Source: Roseicella sp. DB1501 (GTDB taxonomy: Bacteria; Pseudomonadota; Alphaproteobacteria; Acetobacterales; Acetobacteraceae). Taken from it: DNA of 64,000 nt. This document shows positions 9,281-19,079 of this stretch, piece after piece (within the stretch, counting starts at the first letter, position 1; every line of letters begins with the position of its first letter). The notes below the pieces were generated by a model. The model did no database searches. It was not told where the DNA came from and saw only the letters and a list, made by a program, of their open reading frames with translations. The translations under genes were made by a program, and so were the position numbers. The DNA lies in the NCBI RefSeq assembly GCF_013112485.1, contig NZ_JABFHG010000007.1:62001-126000 (forward strand), in the 5' to 3' direction.

Positions 9281-9784
9281 TCAGGCGCGCAGTGCCCGCG
9301 GCAGGTCGGCAACGGCGCTGTCGATCAGCCTGGCATCGGCCTCGGCCGTCACGCGGTCGGCGATGACCCGGCGCGCCGCGGCGGTGGCGATCTCGGCCGC
9401 CGCCTCGCGGACCTCGGCCACCGCGCCGGCCTCGGCCGCCGCGATGCGGTCCATCGCCATGCGCTCGCGCCGCTTGGCCGACGCCTCGGCCTCGGCGGCC
9501 GCGCTCTCGGCGACCCGCTCCGCCTCGGCCCGCGCCCGGGCCAGCAGCGCCTCGGCCTCCTTCAGCGCCGCGGCGCGATCGGCCTCGGCCTGCTTCAGCA
9601 TGGCCTCCGCCTCCTCGCGCAGCCGCGCCGCCTCGGAGAGCTCGGCGCGCACCTTCTCGGCCCGCGCGTCGAGCGAGGCGGTGAGCTGCGCCCAGGCCTT
9701 CCGGCCGACCAGCAGCACGAAGATGATGAAGCTGACCGCCACCCAGAAGCGCGGGTCGAGCCAGAAATGCTCCGCGTGATGCAT
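9281..9784 (-). CDS. atpF: F0F1 ATP synthase subunit b
   Basis: A 167-residue stator subunit of F0. One N-terminal membrane helix (about residues 11-28, FWVAVSFIIFVLLVG) is followed by a long Ala/Glu-rich helix that dimerises with b' to form the peripheral stalk. Its ATG overlaps the TGA of the b' gene (ATGA), indicating translational coupling. Order and orientation match alphaproteobacterial F0 operons, where b and b' are both present and F1 is encoded elsewhere. A terminator follows. Which of the two is b and which b' rests on gene order: the last gene is normally b. Confidence 0.93.
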   Translation of the reverse strand: MHHAEHFWLDPRFWVAVSFIIFVLLVGRKAWAQLTASLDARAEKVRAELSEAARLREEAEAMLKQAEADRAAALKEAEALLARARAEAERVAESAAAEAEASAKRRERMAMDRIAAAEAGAVAEVREAAAEIATAAARRVIADRVTAEADARLIDSAVADLPRALRA

Positions 9785-10407
9785 CAGGCCCGCCCTCGCG
9801 CTGCCAGTTCGGCCCCGACCGCCTGGTCGACTGCCGCGCGGTCGGCGCCGCCGGTCAGCCGCTTGACGAGGGCTTCGGCCGTGTCGGCGGCGACGCTGCG
9901 CAGCGCCGCCATCGCCGAATCGCGCGACGCCGCGATGCGCTGCTCGGCTTCCTCGATCTGGGCGTTCAGCCGGGCATTGAGCGCCTCGGCCTTCTCGGCT
10001 GCCTCGGCCTGGGCATGCTGCGTCGCGCTGGTCACGGCGGCCTGCGCCTCGGCGCGCGCCCTCGCCGTCGCGGCCTCATGCTCCGCCAGGGCGGCGTCGG
10101 CCCGCTGCTTGGCGGCCTGCGCCTGCTCGAGGTCGCCCTCGATACGGGCGCGCCGCGTCTCCAGCACCTGCGCCACGCCCGGCAGCGCATAGGTTGCCAT
10201 GACGTAGTAGAGGATGCCGAAGATGATGAAGAGCCAGACGATGCTGGCGATCAGGAAACGGCCCTGCTCGGGGTGCCCGAAGGCCAGCTGAGGCATGCCG
10301 GGGACCGGCTCGGCCAAATGCGGTTCGGCCGCCAGGGCAAGGCATGGCACGAAGGCCAGCACCGCCGCGGCGAGCAGGAGCCAAGGCTTCAGGGCCCGAG
10401 GCTTCAC
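9784..10407 (-). CDS. atpG: F0F1 ATP synthase subunit b'
   Basis: A 207-residue second b-type subunit (b'), typical of photosynthetic and related alphaproteobacteria. It has an N-terminal hydrophobic segment that looks like a signal or extra helix (about residues 9-22), then the conserved membrane helix (FLIASIVWLFIIFGILYYVM) and a long charged coiled coil. The GTG at 10407 is chosen because GAGGAG lies seven bases upstream and because it begins the recognisable N-terminus; a longer open frame runs further upstream but overlaps atpE. It ends in an ATGA overlap with atpF. The symbol atpG follows alphaproteobacterial usage; atpF' or atpX is also used. Confidence 0.9.
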   Translation of the reverse strand: MKPRALKPWLLLAAAVLAFVPCLALAAEPHLAEPVPGMPQLAFGHPEQGRFLIASIVWLFIIFGILYYVMATYALPGVAQVLETRRARIEGDLEQAQAAKQRADAALAEHEAATARARAEAQAAVTSATQHAQAEAAEKAEALNARLNAQIEEAEQRIAASRDSAMAALRSVAADTAEALVKRLTGGADRAAVDQAVGAELAARGRA

Positions 10408-10475
10408 GGGAAATCTCCTCACCTGGATGGACGCGGATGCGCGCCCGCCATGAGCGGCGGACGCGCCGGGCGACC

Positions 10476-10700
10476 TCAGGTGAACAGGATGAGGAAGGCG
10501 ATCAGCAGGGCGAAGAGCGCAACCGCCTCGGTCAGCGCGAAGCCCAGGATGCCGATCGGGAAGACCGCGTCGCGGGCGCCCGGGTTGCGGGCGACGGAGG
10601 AGACCATCGCCGAGAAGATGTTGCCGATGCCAACGCCGACGCCGGCGAGAGCAATGACGGCGAGGCCGGCCCCGAGGGCCTTCGCGGCGAGAACGTCCAT
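10476..10700 (-). CDS. atpE: F0F1 ATP synthase subunit c
   Basis: A 74-residue proteolipid that forms the rotating c-ring. It is two membrane helices joined by a polar loop with the conserved RNPGARD. The ion-binding carboxylate is Glu58 in [10 protein letters not shown]. The first helix is Gly/Ala-rich (GVGVGIGN), which packs the ring. Lack of the Na+-coordinating Gln/Ser pattern suggests proton coupling, an inference from the family. It lies between atpB and the b' gene in the canonical order. The ATG follows a plausible purine-rich site (GGAAAGACCCC). Confidence 0.96.
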   Translation of the reverse strand: MDVLAAKALGAGLAVIALAGVGVGIGNIFSAMVSSVARNPGARDAVFPIGILGFALTEAVALFALLIAFLILFT

Positions 10701-10771
10701 GGGGTCTTTCCTTGTCCTTGGTGGGATAGAGAGGGTGGTGAAGATAACCCGCCGGCGGCGGCGCGCCTGCC

Positions 10772-11530
10772 TTAGTGCAGGTGCACCGCGTCGTGCAGGT
10801 AGATGCTGGTGAGGATGGCGAAGACATAGGCCTGCAGGAAGGCCACCAGCAATTCGAAGCCGACCAGCGCGACGTTCACCGCGAGCGGCAGGGTGGCGCC
10901 GAGGATGCCGAGCACCCCGGCGGCGCCGCCGATCATCACCACGAAGGCGGCGAAGACCTCGAGCATGACGTGGCCGGCGACCATGTTGGCGAAGAGACGG
11001 ACCGAGAGGCTGACCGGCCGCGAGAGATAGGAGATGATCTCGATCGGGATGATCAGCGGCGCCAGCGCCTTGGGCGCCCCTTCGGGGAAGAAGTAGCTGA
11101 AGAAGTGCAGCCCGTGGATCGACAGCGCCACGATGGTGACGATGACGAAGACCAGCGCCGCCAGCCCGAAGGTCACCGCGATATGGCTGGTGAAGGCGAA
11201 GCCGTAGGGCAGCAGGCCGAGCAAGTTGCCCAGCAGGATGAACATGAAGAGCGAGAAGATGAAGGGGAAGTAGCGCTTCCCCTCATCGCCGATCTGCCCG
11301 ACCGCGAGGTCGTGGACGAATTCATAGGCGCTCTCGGCCATGGCCTGCAGCCGGCCGGGCACGATGGCGCGGCGCGACATGCCCCACATCATCAGCAGGG
11401 TCACCACGCCGACGGCCAGCAGCATGTGCGCGGTGGACTGGGTGAAGCCCACGGAGTTGCCGACCGCGCCCAGCACGGGAGTCAGCGAGAACTGGCTGAG
11501 CGCGTCGATCGAATTGCCTTCGGCGGCCAC
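10772..11530 (-). CDS. atpB: F0F1 ATP synthase subunit a
   Basis: A 252-residue polytopic membrane protein that forms the proton half-channels against the c-ring. The essential arginine lies in [14 protein letters not shown], and the last helices ([20 protein letters not shown]) are typical. The start is taken as GTG 11530 because GGGAG lies six bases upstream and the mature family begins about there; a longer frame opens at 11602 but would overlap atpI and adds no conserved sequence. It is second in the atpI-B-E-b'-b operon. Confidence 0.94.
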   Translation of the reverse strand: MAAEGNSIDALSQFSLTPVLGAVGNSVGFTQSTAHMLLAVGVVTLLMMWGMSRRAIVPGRLQAMAESAYEFVHDLAVGQIGDEGKRYFPFIFSLFMFILLGNLLGLLPYGFAFTSHIAVTFGLAALVFVIVTIVALSIHGLHFFSYFFPEGAPKALAPLIIPIEIISYLSRPVSLSVRLFANMVAGHVMLEVFAAFVVMIGGAAGVLGILGATLPLAVNVALVGFELLVAFLQAYVFAILTSIYLHDAVHLH

Positions 11531-11588
11531 TGTCGGCTCCCAAGCCCCGTTATGCCCTGCGCACGGGGTCAGGCCCCGGACACGGCGT

Positions 11589-11882
11589 TCATCGACCGGC
11601 ACCGCGGCGCGGGTTGAACAGGCGATAGACGTTCAGGACCCCGGCGGCGCCGCCCAGGACGAAGAACAGCAGGAAGAGCCACGGCCAGGTCCCGAGCCAG
11701 CGATCCAGCATGATGCCCAGGAAGACGCCGACCCCGAGGGCCGCCACCACCTCGACACCGGCCCGGAAACCGACGCCCCAGGGTCCCGAGGGAGGCGCGC
11801 CTCGGCCAGGTCGCGGCGTGTCCAGGCCTCGTCGGGCTCTGGCCTCGCGCAACCGCTCCTCGAACCCGTCTCGCTCGTTCAC
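11589..11882 (-). CDS. atpI: ATP synthase accessory protein AtpI (AtpZ/AtpI family)
   Basis: A 97-residue membrane protein that opens the F0 operon. Two hydrophobic helices occupy roughly residues 40-60 and 66-85, the first with the GxxxG-like GVGVFLGIMLD, followed by a short basic tail. AtpI homologues help assemble the c-ring and may bind Mg2+. The charged N-terminal 30 residues (ERLREARARRGLD) are typical of the alphaproteobacterial form. A sigma-70-like promoter lies about 40 bases upstream. Confidence 0.85.
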   Translation of the reverse strand: MNERDGFEERLREARARRGLDTPRPGRGAPPSGPWGVGFRAGVEVVAALGVGVFLGIMLDRWLGTWPWLFLLFFVLGGAAGVLNVYRLFNPRRGAGR

Positions 11883-11920
11883 CGCGCTCCTCCGTCGGCT
11901 CCCCGTCGGAAGGCAGGTGG

Positions 11921-11949
11921 CTGCTACGGCACCCCCCGCTGGCTGTCAA
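11921..11949 (-). promoter_or_regulatory. atpIp: Candidate promoter of the atp F0 operon
   Basis: On the minus strand a perfect TTGACA (11949-11944) is separated by 17 bases from TAGCAG (11926-11921), a weak -10 match. It sits about 40 bases ahead of the atpI ATG. Seen by eye only. Confidence 0.4.
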
Positions 11950-12090
11950 GCAAGCGCGGGCCGCAACGACAGGCCTTCCGACACGCATGTGGCAGCAATG
12001 CCGGCCGGGGCGAAAGCGTTCCGCGCACCTTCCCTGGCAGGCTCGGCAAGGCCGTTGACCTTCCCCCTCCGAGCGGCGAAGTCTCCTCGC

Positions 12091-12267
12091 ATGGCGAAGG
12101 ATCCCGGCCCTCCCCGCAAGCCGCCGCCGGAGCGGCCGGCCGCGGCGGCATCGAAGGCCGAGCGCGAGGCGCGGCTGGCCGCGGCGCTGCGCGCCAATCT
12201 CCGCCGCCGCAAGGCGCAGGCTCGCGCGCGGGAGGCGCTGCCCGCGAAGCCGGACCCCGAGGGCTGA
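12091..12267 (+). CDS. Small basic hypothetical protein
   Basis: A 58-residue protein, Pro-rich at the N-terminus (residues 5-16) and then strongly basic: the block AALRANLRRRKAQARAR forms an amphipathic Arg-rich helix. Short proteins ending in a similar LRxNLRRRKxQxRAR motif are familiar near murA in alphaproteobacteria (from memory), usually annotated hypothetical. The ATG at 12091 lies in a region with little else, between divergent atpI and dcd. The basic helix suggests nucleic-acid or ribosome contact, but this is inference. Coding use resembles its neighbours. Confidence 0.6.
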   Translation: MAKDPGPPRKPPPERPAAAASKAEREARLAAALRANLRRRKAQARAREALPAKPDPEG

Positions 12268-12423
12268 GCAGCCTGGGTCAGCGGACCCGGGCGGCGCCGG
12301 TTGCCGCTGCCCGGAGGCTGGGCTAAGGGGCCGCCCTTGCCCGGGGCGGCCGCGACCTCGGCGGCCCGGCTGGGCCCGGCGCCGCGGCCCGCCATCCCCT
12401 TCATGCCGACCGGAAGGCGCGCC

Positions 12424-12978
12424 ATGACCATCATGCCCGATCACTGGATCCGCCGCATGGCGGCCGAGCAGGGCATGATCGAGCCCTTCGTCGAGGCGCA
12501 GCGGCGCGAGGGCACCATCTCCTTCGGCCTGTCCTCCTACGGCTACGACGCCCGCGTCGCCGACGAGTTCAAGGTCTTCACCAATGTCGACAACGCGCTG
12601 GTCGACCCGAAGCACTTCGCCGAGGACAGCTTCGTCACCCGCCGCGGCGCCACCTGCATCATCCCGCCCAACAGCTTCGCCCTTGCCCATACGGTCGAGT
12701 ATTTCCGCATCCCGCGCGACGTTCTGGTCATATGCCTCGGCAAGAGTACCTATGCGCGGTGCGGCCTCATCGTGAACGTCACCCCGCTCGAGCCGGAATG
12801 GGAAGGCCAGGTGACCATCGAGATCAGCAACACCACCCCTCTCCCCGCCCGCATCTACGCGAATGAGGGGATCTGCCAGTTCCTCTTCCTGCAGGGTGCC
12901 AGCGCGCCCGATGTCAGCTATGCCGACCGGGCCGGGAAATACATGCACCAGCGCGGCGTCGCGCTGCCCCGGCTCTAG
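12424..12978 (+). CDS. dcd: dCTP deaminase
   Basis: A 184-residue enzyme that deaminates dCTP to dUTP, feeding thymidylate synthesis. Typical blocks are LSSYGYDAR, the [19 protein letters not shown] active-site segment with its Ser, Arg and Glu, and [15 protein letters not shown]. The monofunctional form is indicated because no dUTPase-type C-terminal extension is present. The ATG at 12424 begins the conserved [13 protein letters not shown] start; an upstream frame from 12301 adds only low-complexity sequence. murA follows after 22 bases, so the two are probably co-transcribed. Confidence 0.96.
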   Translation: MTIMPDHWIRRMAAEQGMIEPFVEAQRREGTISFGLSSYGYDARVADEFKVFTNVDNALVDPKHFAEDSFVTRRGATCIIPPNSFALAHTVEYFRIPRDVLVICLGKSTYARCGLIVNVTPLEPEWEGQVTIEISNTTPLPARIYANEGICQFLFLQGASAPDVSYADRAGKYMHQRGVALPRL

Positions 12979-13000
12979 GCCGGGATCGGGGGAACGCGCG

Positions 13001-14260
<1,260 letters not shown>

Positions 14261-14350
14261 GATGCCCCGGCGCGCCTTGCCCCCATCCCTGCCCTCGCCT
14301 GACATGAAATCGTCTCGCCTCCGGACCCCCGCCAGGTGCTAGTCTCTTCC

Positions 14351-15052
14351 ATGGACCTGCCGATCACTGAACCCGTCGCGGCGGCCACGGCGGATGCCGG
14401 GCCGCTGATCCTCGCGGTCCCCAAGGGCCGCATCCTCACCGAGCTCGGCCCCGTCTTCGCCCGCGCCGGCGTCACCCCGGCGCAGGACCTGGTCGACGAG
14501 GACAGCCGCCGCCTGCGCTTCGAGAGCTCCGATCCCGGCCTCGACATGGTCCGGGTGCGGCCCTTCGACGTCGCCACCTTCGTCGCCTTCGGCGCCGCCC
14601 ATATCGGCATCTGCGGCGCCGACGTGCTGATGGAGTTCGACTACGACCAGATCTACGCCCCGCTCGACCTCGGCATCGCCCGCTGCCGGGTCTCGGTGGC
14701 CGAGCCGGCGGCAACCGCCGGCTCGGACGACCCGAGCCGCTGGTCGCGCATCACCGTGGCGACCAAATACCCGAACATCACCCGCCGGCATTTCGCCGCT
14801 CGCGGCGTGCAGGCGGAGATCGTCTCCCTCTCCGGGGCGATGGAGCTGGCCCCCTCGCTCGGCCTGTCGCGGGTGATCGTGGACTTGGTCGCCACCGGCA
14901 GCACGCTGAAGGCGAACGGGCTGGTCGAGACCGAGGTGATCGCGCCGGTGACATCGCGGCTGATCGTCAACCGCACCGCCCTCAAGACCCAGCCGGAGCG
15001 GATCGGCGCTTGGATCGCCCGCTTCCGCGCCGCGCTCGAGCCCGCCGCGTGA
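14351..15052 (+). CDS. hisG: ATP phosphoribosyltransferase, short form
   Basis: A 233-residue HisG catalysing the first step of histidine synthesis (ATP + PRPP). It shows the N-terminal LAVPKGRIL, the central DLGIARCRVSVAEP and the PRPP loop LVATGSTLKANGL. The long form's C-terminal ACT-like regulatory domain is missing, so this is the short form, which in known systems needs the paralogous HisZ to be active and feedback-regulated. hisZ is not in the window. ATG 14351 is chosen over an in-frame GTG 15 bases upstream. It overlaps hisD by four bases (GTGA). Confidence 0.95.
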   Translation: MDLPITEPVAAATADAGPLILAVPKGRILTELGPVFARAGVTPAQDLVDEDSRRLRFESSDPGLDMVRVRPFDVATFVAFGAAHIGICGADVLMEFDYDQIYAPLDLGIARCRVSVAEPAATAGSDDPSRWSRITVATKYPNITRRHFAARGVQAEIVSLSGAMELAPSLGLSRVIVDLVATGSTLKANGLVETEVIAPVTSRLIVNRTALKTQPERIGAWIARFRAALEPAA

Positions 15053-16338
15053 TCCGGCTCGACACGCGCGCCGCCGGCTTCGCCGCGGCCTTCGACGCGC
15101 TGCTCGACACCGCGCGGGAGACCACCGCCCGGGTGGACGCCGCCGTCGCCGGCATCATCGGCGAGGTCAGGGCCGAGGGCGATGCCGCCCTGCTGCGCCT
15201 CACCGCCCGCTTCGATGGCTGGCAGCCTGGCAGCGCCGCGGCGCTGCGGGTGACGCCGGCGGAGATCGAGGCGGCGGTCGCCGGCATCGCGCCGGACCTG
15301 CTGCAGGCGCTCGACCTCGCCGCCGAGCGGATCGAGCGCTTCCACGCGGCGCAGAAGCCGCAGGACCTGGAGCTGCCGGACCCGGCAGGGCTGACGCTCG
15401 GCATGCGCTGGACGCCGCTGGATGCGGTCGGGCTCTACGTCCCGGGCGGCAAGGCGGCCTATCCTTCCTCGGTGCTGATGAATGCCCTGCCGGCGCGGGT
15501 CGCCGGCGTCGGGCGCATCGCCATGGCGGTGCCGGCCCCGGGCGGGCAGCTCAACCCGTTGGTCCTCGCCGCTGCGCGGCGCGCCGGCGTCGCCGAGGTC
15601 TACCGCATCGGCGGCGCCCAGGCCGTCGCAGCCCTGGCCTGGGGCACGGAGACGATCGCGCCGGTCGATCGCATCGTCGGCCCCGGCAATGCCTATGTCG
15701 CCGAGGCCAAGCGCCAGGTCTTCGGCCGGGTCGGCATCGATTCCATCGCTGGGCCGTCCGAGGTGGTGGTGATCGCCGATGCCACGAACGATCCCCGCCA
15801 TGTCGCGGTGGACCTGCTGGCCCAGGCCGAGCATGACGAGGCGGCGCAGGCGATCCTGATCACCGATGATGCCGGCTTCGCCGATGCGGTCGCGGCGGCG
15901 GTGGAGGCGGAGCTGCGCAGCCTGCCGCGCGGCGCCATCGCCGGCGAGAGCTGGCGGCGGCACGGCGCCATCATCCTGGTGCGGGACTGGGAGGAGGCCT
16001 TCAGACTGGCCAGCCGCCTCGCCCCGGAGCACCTGCAGCTCATGCTGCCCGAACCGCGCGCCGCCATGGCCCGGGTGCGGCATGCCGGCGCCGCCTTCCT
16101 CGGCCGCCACTGCCCGGAGGCGATCGGCGATTACGTCGCGGGGCCGAACCATGTGCTGCCGACCGGCCGCACCGCCCGCTTCGCCTCGGGCCTCTCGGTC
16201 TTCGACTTCCTCAAGCGGACCACCTGGGTGGAGGCGAGCGAGGCCGGCCTCGCCGCCATCGGCCCGGCCGCCGTGGCGCTCGCCGAGGCCGAGGGGCTGC
16301 AGGCGCACGGCCGGAGCGTGGCGCTCAGGCTGCGATAA
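15049..16338 (+). CDS. hisD: Histidinol dehydrogenase
   Basis: A 429-residue Zn enzyme catalysing the last two oxidations of histidine synthesis. Landmarks are YVPGGKAAYPSSVLMNA, GPGNAYVAEAKRQV, GPSEVVVIAD, LLAQAEHDE and LAPEHLQLM, which include the Zn ligands and catalytic Glu/His pair. It begins with GTG overlapping the hisG stop, so it is translationally coupled. A compound repeat begins at its TAA stop. Confidence 0.96.
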   Translation: MIRLDTRAAGFAAAFDALLDTARETTARVDAAVAGIIGEVRAEGDAALLRLTARFDGWQPGSAAALRVTPAEIEAAVAGIAPDLLQALDLAAERIERFHAAQKPQDLELPDPAGLTLGMRWTPLDAVGLYVPGGKAAYPSSVLMNALPARVAGVGRIAMAVPAPGGQLNPLVLAAARRAGVAEVYRIGGAQAVAALAWGTETIAPVDRIVGPGNAYVAEAKRQVFGRVGIDSIAGPSEVVVIADATNDPRHVAVDLLAQAEHDEAAQAILITDDAGFADAVAAAVEAELRSLPRGAIAGESWRRHGAIILVRDWEEAFRLASRLAPEHLQLMLPEPRAAMARVRHAGAAFLGRHCPEAIGDYVAGPNHVLPTGRTARFASGLSVFDFLKRTTWVEASEAGLAAIGPAAVALAEAEGLQAHGRSVALRLR

Positions 16339-16485
16339 ATCCCCACGACGTTGCTGCGCGCCGCCGCGGGGGCCCCGATGAGATGTCCCACGAAGCCGCT
16401 TCGCGTCTTGGCGGGGCCCCATTATTCGCTTTTGGTCCGAGGGGCGTTACAGCCTTCCGTGGCAACGCCACGGAAGGGCAACGGG
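16338..16485 (+). repeat. Compound intergenic repeat, copy 1 (C block + A hairpin)
   Basis: Begins at the hisD stop with AATCCCCACGACG (C block, here internally expanded), continues through a spacer (ATTATTCGC...TCCGAGGGGCG) and ends with the A hairpin: TTACAGC, a perfect 9-bp stem CTTCCGTGG/CCACGGAAG (16454-16462 and 16468-16476, five-base loop), then GGCAACGGG. Related copies: 30174-30277, 32266-32371, 39331-39537, 62138-62226. The rest of the 370-bp gap before infA (16486-16708) shows no gene. Confidence 0.75.
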
Positions 16486-16708
16486 TAGCGGCTGGGGGAA
16501 CAGGCTGCCAGGGGTGCCGAAGCTGGGGGGCGTGGGATCCGGGCCGCGTCGCCGCATGGCCGGGTTGCCTTGACCGGCCCTCCCCCCGCCATCATGTTGC
16601 CGCCCGCCCTTCCATTCCCCGGGGCGCGTCCCGCCGGCCTCCCTCCGCGCTGCGAGCGGCGCTGCAGGTCGACGCGGCGGGCCACGTCGCGCGCAGATAA
16701 GGTTTCGG

Positions 16709-16927
16709 ATGTCAAAAGAGGATATGATCGAGTTCAGCGGCACCGTGGTGGAGCTGCTGCCCAACGCGATGTTCCGCGTCAAGCTCGACAACGAGCACAT
16801 GGTGCTGGCCCATACCAGCGGGAAGATGCGCAAGAACCGCATCCGCGTCCTCGCCGGCGACCGGGTGAATGTCGAGATGACGCCCTACGACCTCACCAAG
16901 GGCCGCATCACCTTCCGCTTCAAGTAG
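16709..16927 (+). CDS. infA: Translation initiation factor IF-1
   Basis: A 72-residue S1/OB-fold protein that binds the 30S A site during initiation. The sequence is nearly invariant: [19 protein letters not shown], then [24 protein letters not shown] and KGRITFRFK. It opens a tight run infA-maf-RNase E/G-yacG, with maf starting seven bases after its stop. Confidence 0.98.
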   Translation: MSKEDMIEFSGTVVELLPNAMFRVKLDNEHMVLAHTSGKMRKNRIRVLAGDRVNVEMTPYDLTKGRITFRFK

Positions 16928-16933
16928 GCAGCC

Positions 16934-17521
16934 TTGCCTGCCGAGCGGCCGCCCCTGGTGCTGGCCTCGGCCAGTCCGCGGCGGCGCGACCTGCTGTCCC
17001 GGATCGGCATCGTCCCGGACCGCATCCTGCCCACCGAGACCGACGAGACGCCCCGCAAGGCCGAGCTGCCGCGGCAACTCGCCGCGCGCCTGGCCGAGGC
17101 GAAGGCCGCCGCCGCCGCCGCGCAGGCGCCCGGAGCGTTGGTGCTGGCCGCCGACACCGTGGTCGGCGTCGGCCGCCGCATCCTGCCCAAGGCCGAGACC
17201 GAGGCGGAGGCGCGGCGCTGCCTGGAGCTGCTCTCCGGGCGCCGGCACCATGTCTATAGCGGCGTCGTGCTGCGTCGGCCGGATGGCGGACGCGCCGCCC
17301 GGCTGGTCGATACCGTCGTCGCCTTCCAGCGCCTGACCGAGGCGCAGATCGCCGCCTATCTCGCCGGCGGCGAATGGCAGGGCAAGGCGGGCGGCTACGC
17401 CATCCAGGGCGGGGCGGAGATGTTCGTGCGCTTCCTCTCGGGCTCGCATTCCAACGTCATCGGCCTGCCGCTCTTCGAGACGGCGCAGTTGCTGCGGGGC
17501 GCCGGCTGGCTGCGGCCCTAG
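16934..17521 (+). CDS. maf: Maf-family nucleoside triphosphate pyrophosphatase
   Basis: A 195-residue Maf/HAM1-superfamily enzyme that hydrolyses non-canonical or excess NTPs. Family marks are LASASPRRRDLL near the N-terminus, the metal/phosphate motif LAADTVVGVG, and GYAIQGGAEMFV with the YAIQG signature. Start is TTG 16934, six bases after infA stops; no ATG or GTG lies before the conserved LVLASASPRR. Which nucleotide class it prefers cannot be told by eye. Confidence 0.92.
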   Translation: MPAERPPLVLASASPRRRDLLSRIGIVPDRILPTETDETPRKAELPRQLAARLAEAKAAAAAAQAPGALVLAADTVVGVGRRILPKAETEAEARRCLELLSGRRHHVYSGVVLRRPDGGRAARLVDTVVAFQRLTEAQIAAYLAGGEWQGKAGGYAIQGGAEMFVRFLSGSHSNVIGLPLFETAQLLRGAGWLRP

Positions 17522-17543
17522 GCCAGGCGCCCCAGGAGTGGCC

Positions 17544-18698
17544 GTGACGCTGATCCTGCTTTCCGCCTCGCCGGGCGAATGGCGCACCGCGCTGCTCGAT
17601 GCCGAGGAGCGGCTCGTCGCCTACCATCTCGAGCGGCCCGGCCGGCCCGATGGTGTCGGCGACCTGCACCGGGCGCGCGTCTCGGCCCTCGCCCCGGCCA
17701 TGGCCGGGGCCTTCCTCGCCATGGCCGGTGGCGAGACCGGCTTCCTGCCGGAATCGGCCGTCGGCGCCGCGAAGCAGCCGATAGCCCGGTCGGTCAACGA
17801 AGGACAGCTTCTTGGCGTTCGCGTCACCCGCGCCGCGCAGGGTGGCAAGGGGCCGCGCCTGACCGCCCGGCTGACCCCGGCCGAGGCGGCGCGCATCGAG
17901 GCGGCGCCGGCGGGCGGCCCGGCCCTCATCGCCCGCGGGCCGGTGGCGGCGCTGCGGCTGGCCCGCGCCCATCCGGAGGCCGTGCTTCGCACCGACAGCG
18001 CCCCGCTCGCCGCCCGGTTGCGGGCGGTGCTCGGCCCGGCGCGCGTGGCGCTGAGCCATGCGCCGGTCTTCGACGAGACGATCGAGGCTGAGCTCGACCT
18101 GCTCGCCGGGCCGGAGGTGCCGCTGCCCGGCGGCGGCCGGCTGCTGATCCACCCGACACCGGCGCTCACCGCCATCGATGTCGATGCCGGCAGCGCGGCC
18201 GGCACCCGCGACCCGCAGGCGCAGCGTCGCCTCAACGAGGCGGCGGTCGCCGAGGCGGCGCGGCAGATCCGGCTGCGCAACCTGGCCGGGGCGATCCTGC
18301 TCGACCTTGCCGGGCTGACGGTGAAGCGGCGCGCGGCGCTGGCAGGGCCGCTCGCCGCGGCGCTCGCGCCCGACCTGCTGGCGCGGCTGCTTGGCCTCGG
18401 CCCGCTTGGCCTGTTCGAGATCCAGCGTCAGCGCGTCCATCCGCCGCTGCACGAGTTGCTCGGCTGGCCAGTCTCGCCGCTCACCCAGGGCCTGACCGCG
18501 CTGCGCTGCGCGGTGCGCGAGGCGGCCACGCGCCCCGGACGGCGCTGGGCGCTGCGGGCGGCGCCGGCCGTCCTCGCGGCGCTCGAAGCGCTGCCGGGGG
18601 CGCTGGCCGAGGCCGAGGCGGCGCTGGGGACGCCCTTGCAGCGCCTGACCGATCCGGGGCGTTCGGAGCCCGAGATCGAGGAGGTCCCGCATGGCTGA
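17544..18698 (+). CDS. Ribonuclease E/G family protein (minimal form)
   Basis: A 384-residue member of the RNase E/G family, which cuts single-stranded RNA. An S1-like segment is suggested by [11 protein letters not shown] and GETGFLPES, and the two catalytic aspartate motifs are present: [13 protein letters not shown] and [13 protein letters not shown]. The Zn-link motif CPxC that joins RNase E dimers is absent, as is any degradosome scaffold. GTG 17544 is chosen because AGGAG lies five bases upstream; another GTG at 17538 overlaps that site. Maf and YacG flank it, a common alphaproteobacterial trio. It overlaps yacG by eight bases. Confidence 0.85.
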   Translation: MTLILLSASPGEWRTALLDAEERLVAYHLERPGRPDGVGDLHRARVSALAPAMAGAFLAMAGGETGFLPESAVGAAKQPIARSVNEGQLLGVRVTRAAQGGKGPRLTARLTPAEAARIEAAPAGGPALIARGPVAALRLARAHPEAVLRTDSAPLAARLRAVLGPARVALSHAPVFDETIEAELDLLAGPEVPLPGGGRLLIHPTPALTAIDVDAGSAAGTRDPQAQRRLNEAAVAEAARQIRLRNLAGAILLDLAGLTVKRRAALAGPLAAALAPDLLARLLGLGPLGLFEIQRQRVHPPLHELLGWPVSPLTQGLTALRCAVREAATRPGRRWALRAAPAVLAALEALPGALAEAEAALGTPLQRLTDPGRSEPEIEEVPHG

Positions 18699-18897
18699 GT
18701 CTGCCGCCCCGCCGCAACGCCCCGCCCGCCCCTACCCCCGCCCTTGCCCGGTCTGCAGCAAGCCGGTGGCGCCGGACCAGCGCTTCCGCCCCTTCTGCTC
18801 GGCGCGTTGCCGGCAGATCGATCTCGGCCGCTGGCTGGCGGGCGATTACGCGATTCCGGGCGAGCCGCCGGAGAGCGGCCCGGACGAGGGCGAGTGA
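18691..18897 (+). CDS. yacG: YacG-type DNA gyrase inhibitor, four-Cys zinc protein
   Basis: A 68-residue YacG. The four zinc ligands are Cys19, Cys22, Cys36 and Cys40 (CPVC and FCSARC), followed by the family signature [15 protein letters not shown]. In E. coli YacG binds GyrB and blocks DNA binding. The N-terminus is Pro-rich and the tail is acidic, both usual. It overlaps the end of the RNase gene by eight bases, implying coupled translation. Confidence 0.94.
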   Translation: MAESAAPPQRPARPYPRPCPVCSKPVAPDQRFRPFCSARCRQIDLGRWLAGDYAIPGEPPESGPDEGE

Positions 18898-18930
18898 GGC
18901 GAGACGCGCGCAATTTCGCCCTGGCCTGGG

Positions 18931-18958
18931 TGGACAGCCCCCGGGGCTTCCGCTATCT
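18931..18958 (+). promoter_or_regulatory. Candidate promoter of tRNA-Phe
   Basis: TGGACA (18931-18936) and CTATCT (18953-18958) are separated by 16 bases and lie about 45 bases ahead of the mature tRNA 5' end. Recognised by eye only. Confidence 0.35.
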
Positions 18959-19003
18959 CCCGCCTCCTCTGCCGGCGGCCCCCAGACAGGGCCGGATGCT
19001 TGG

Positions 19004-19079
19004 GCCCAGGTAGCTCAGTTGGTAGAGCATGCGACTGAAAATCGCAGTGTCGGTGGTTCGATTCCGCCCCTGGGCACCA
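19004..19079 (+). tRNA. tRNA-Phe (GAA)
   Basis: A 76-base tRNA with encoded CCA. The acceptor arms GCCCAGG and CCTGGGC pair fully; the D loop has AGCTCAGTTGGTAGAGC, the anticodon arm GCGACTGAAAATCGC presents GAA, and the T arm has GGTTCGATTCC. It stands alone downstream of yacG, and the DNA after its 3' end is less GC-rich and degraded, consistent with an old integration site. Confidence 0.97.

Noticed and set aside
9784-10827. Longer N-terminus for subunit b'
   Set aside because: The extension overlaps atpE entirely and has no conserved sequence; GTG 10407 has a proper ribosome site.
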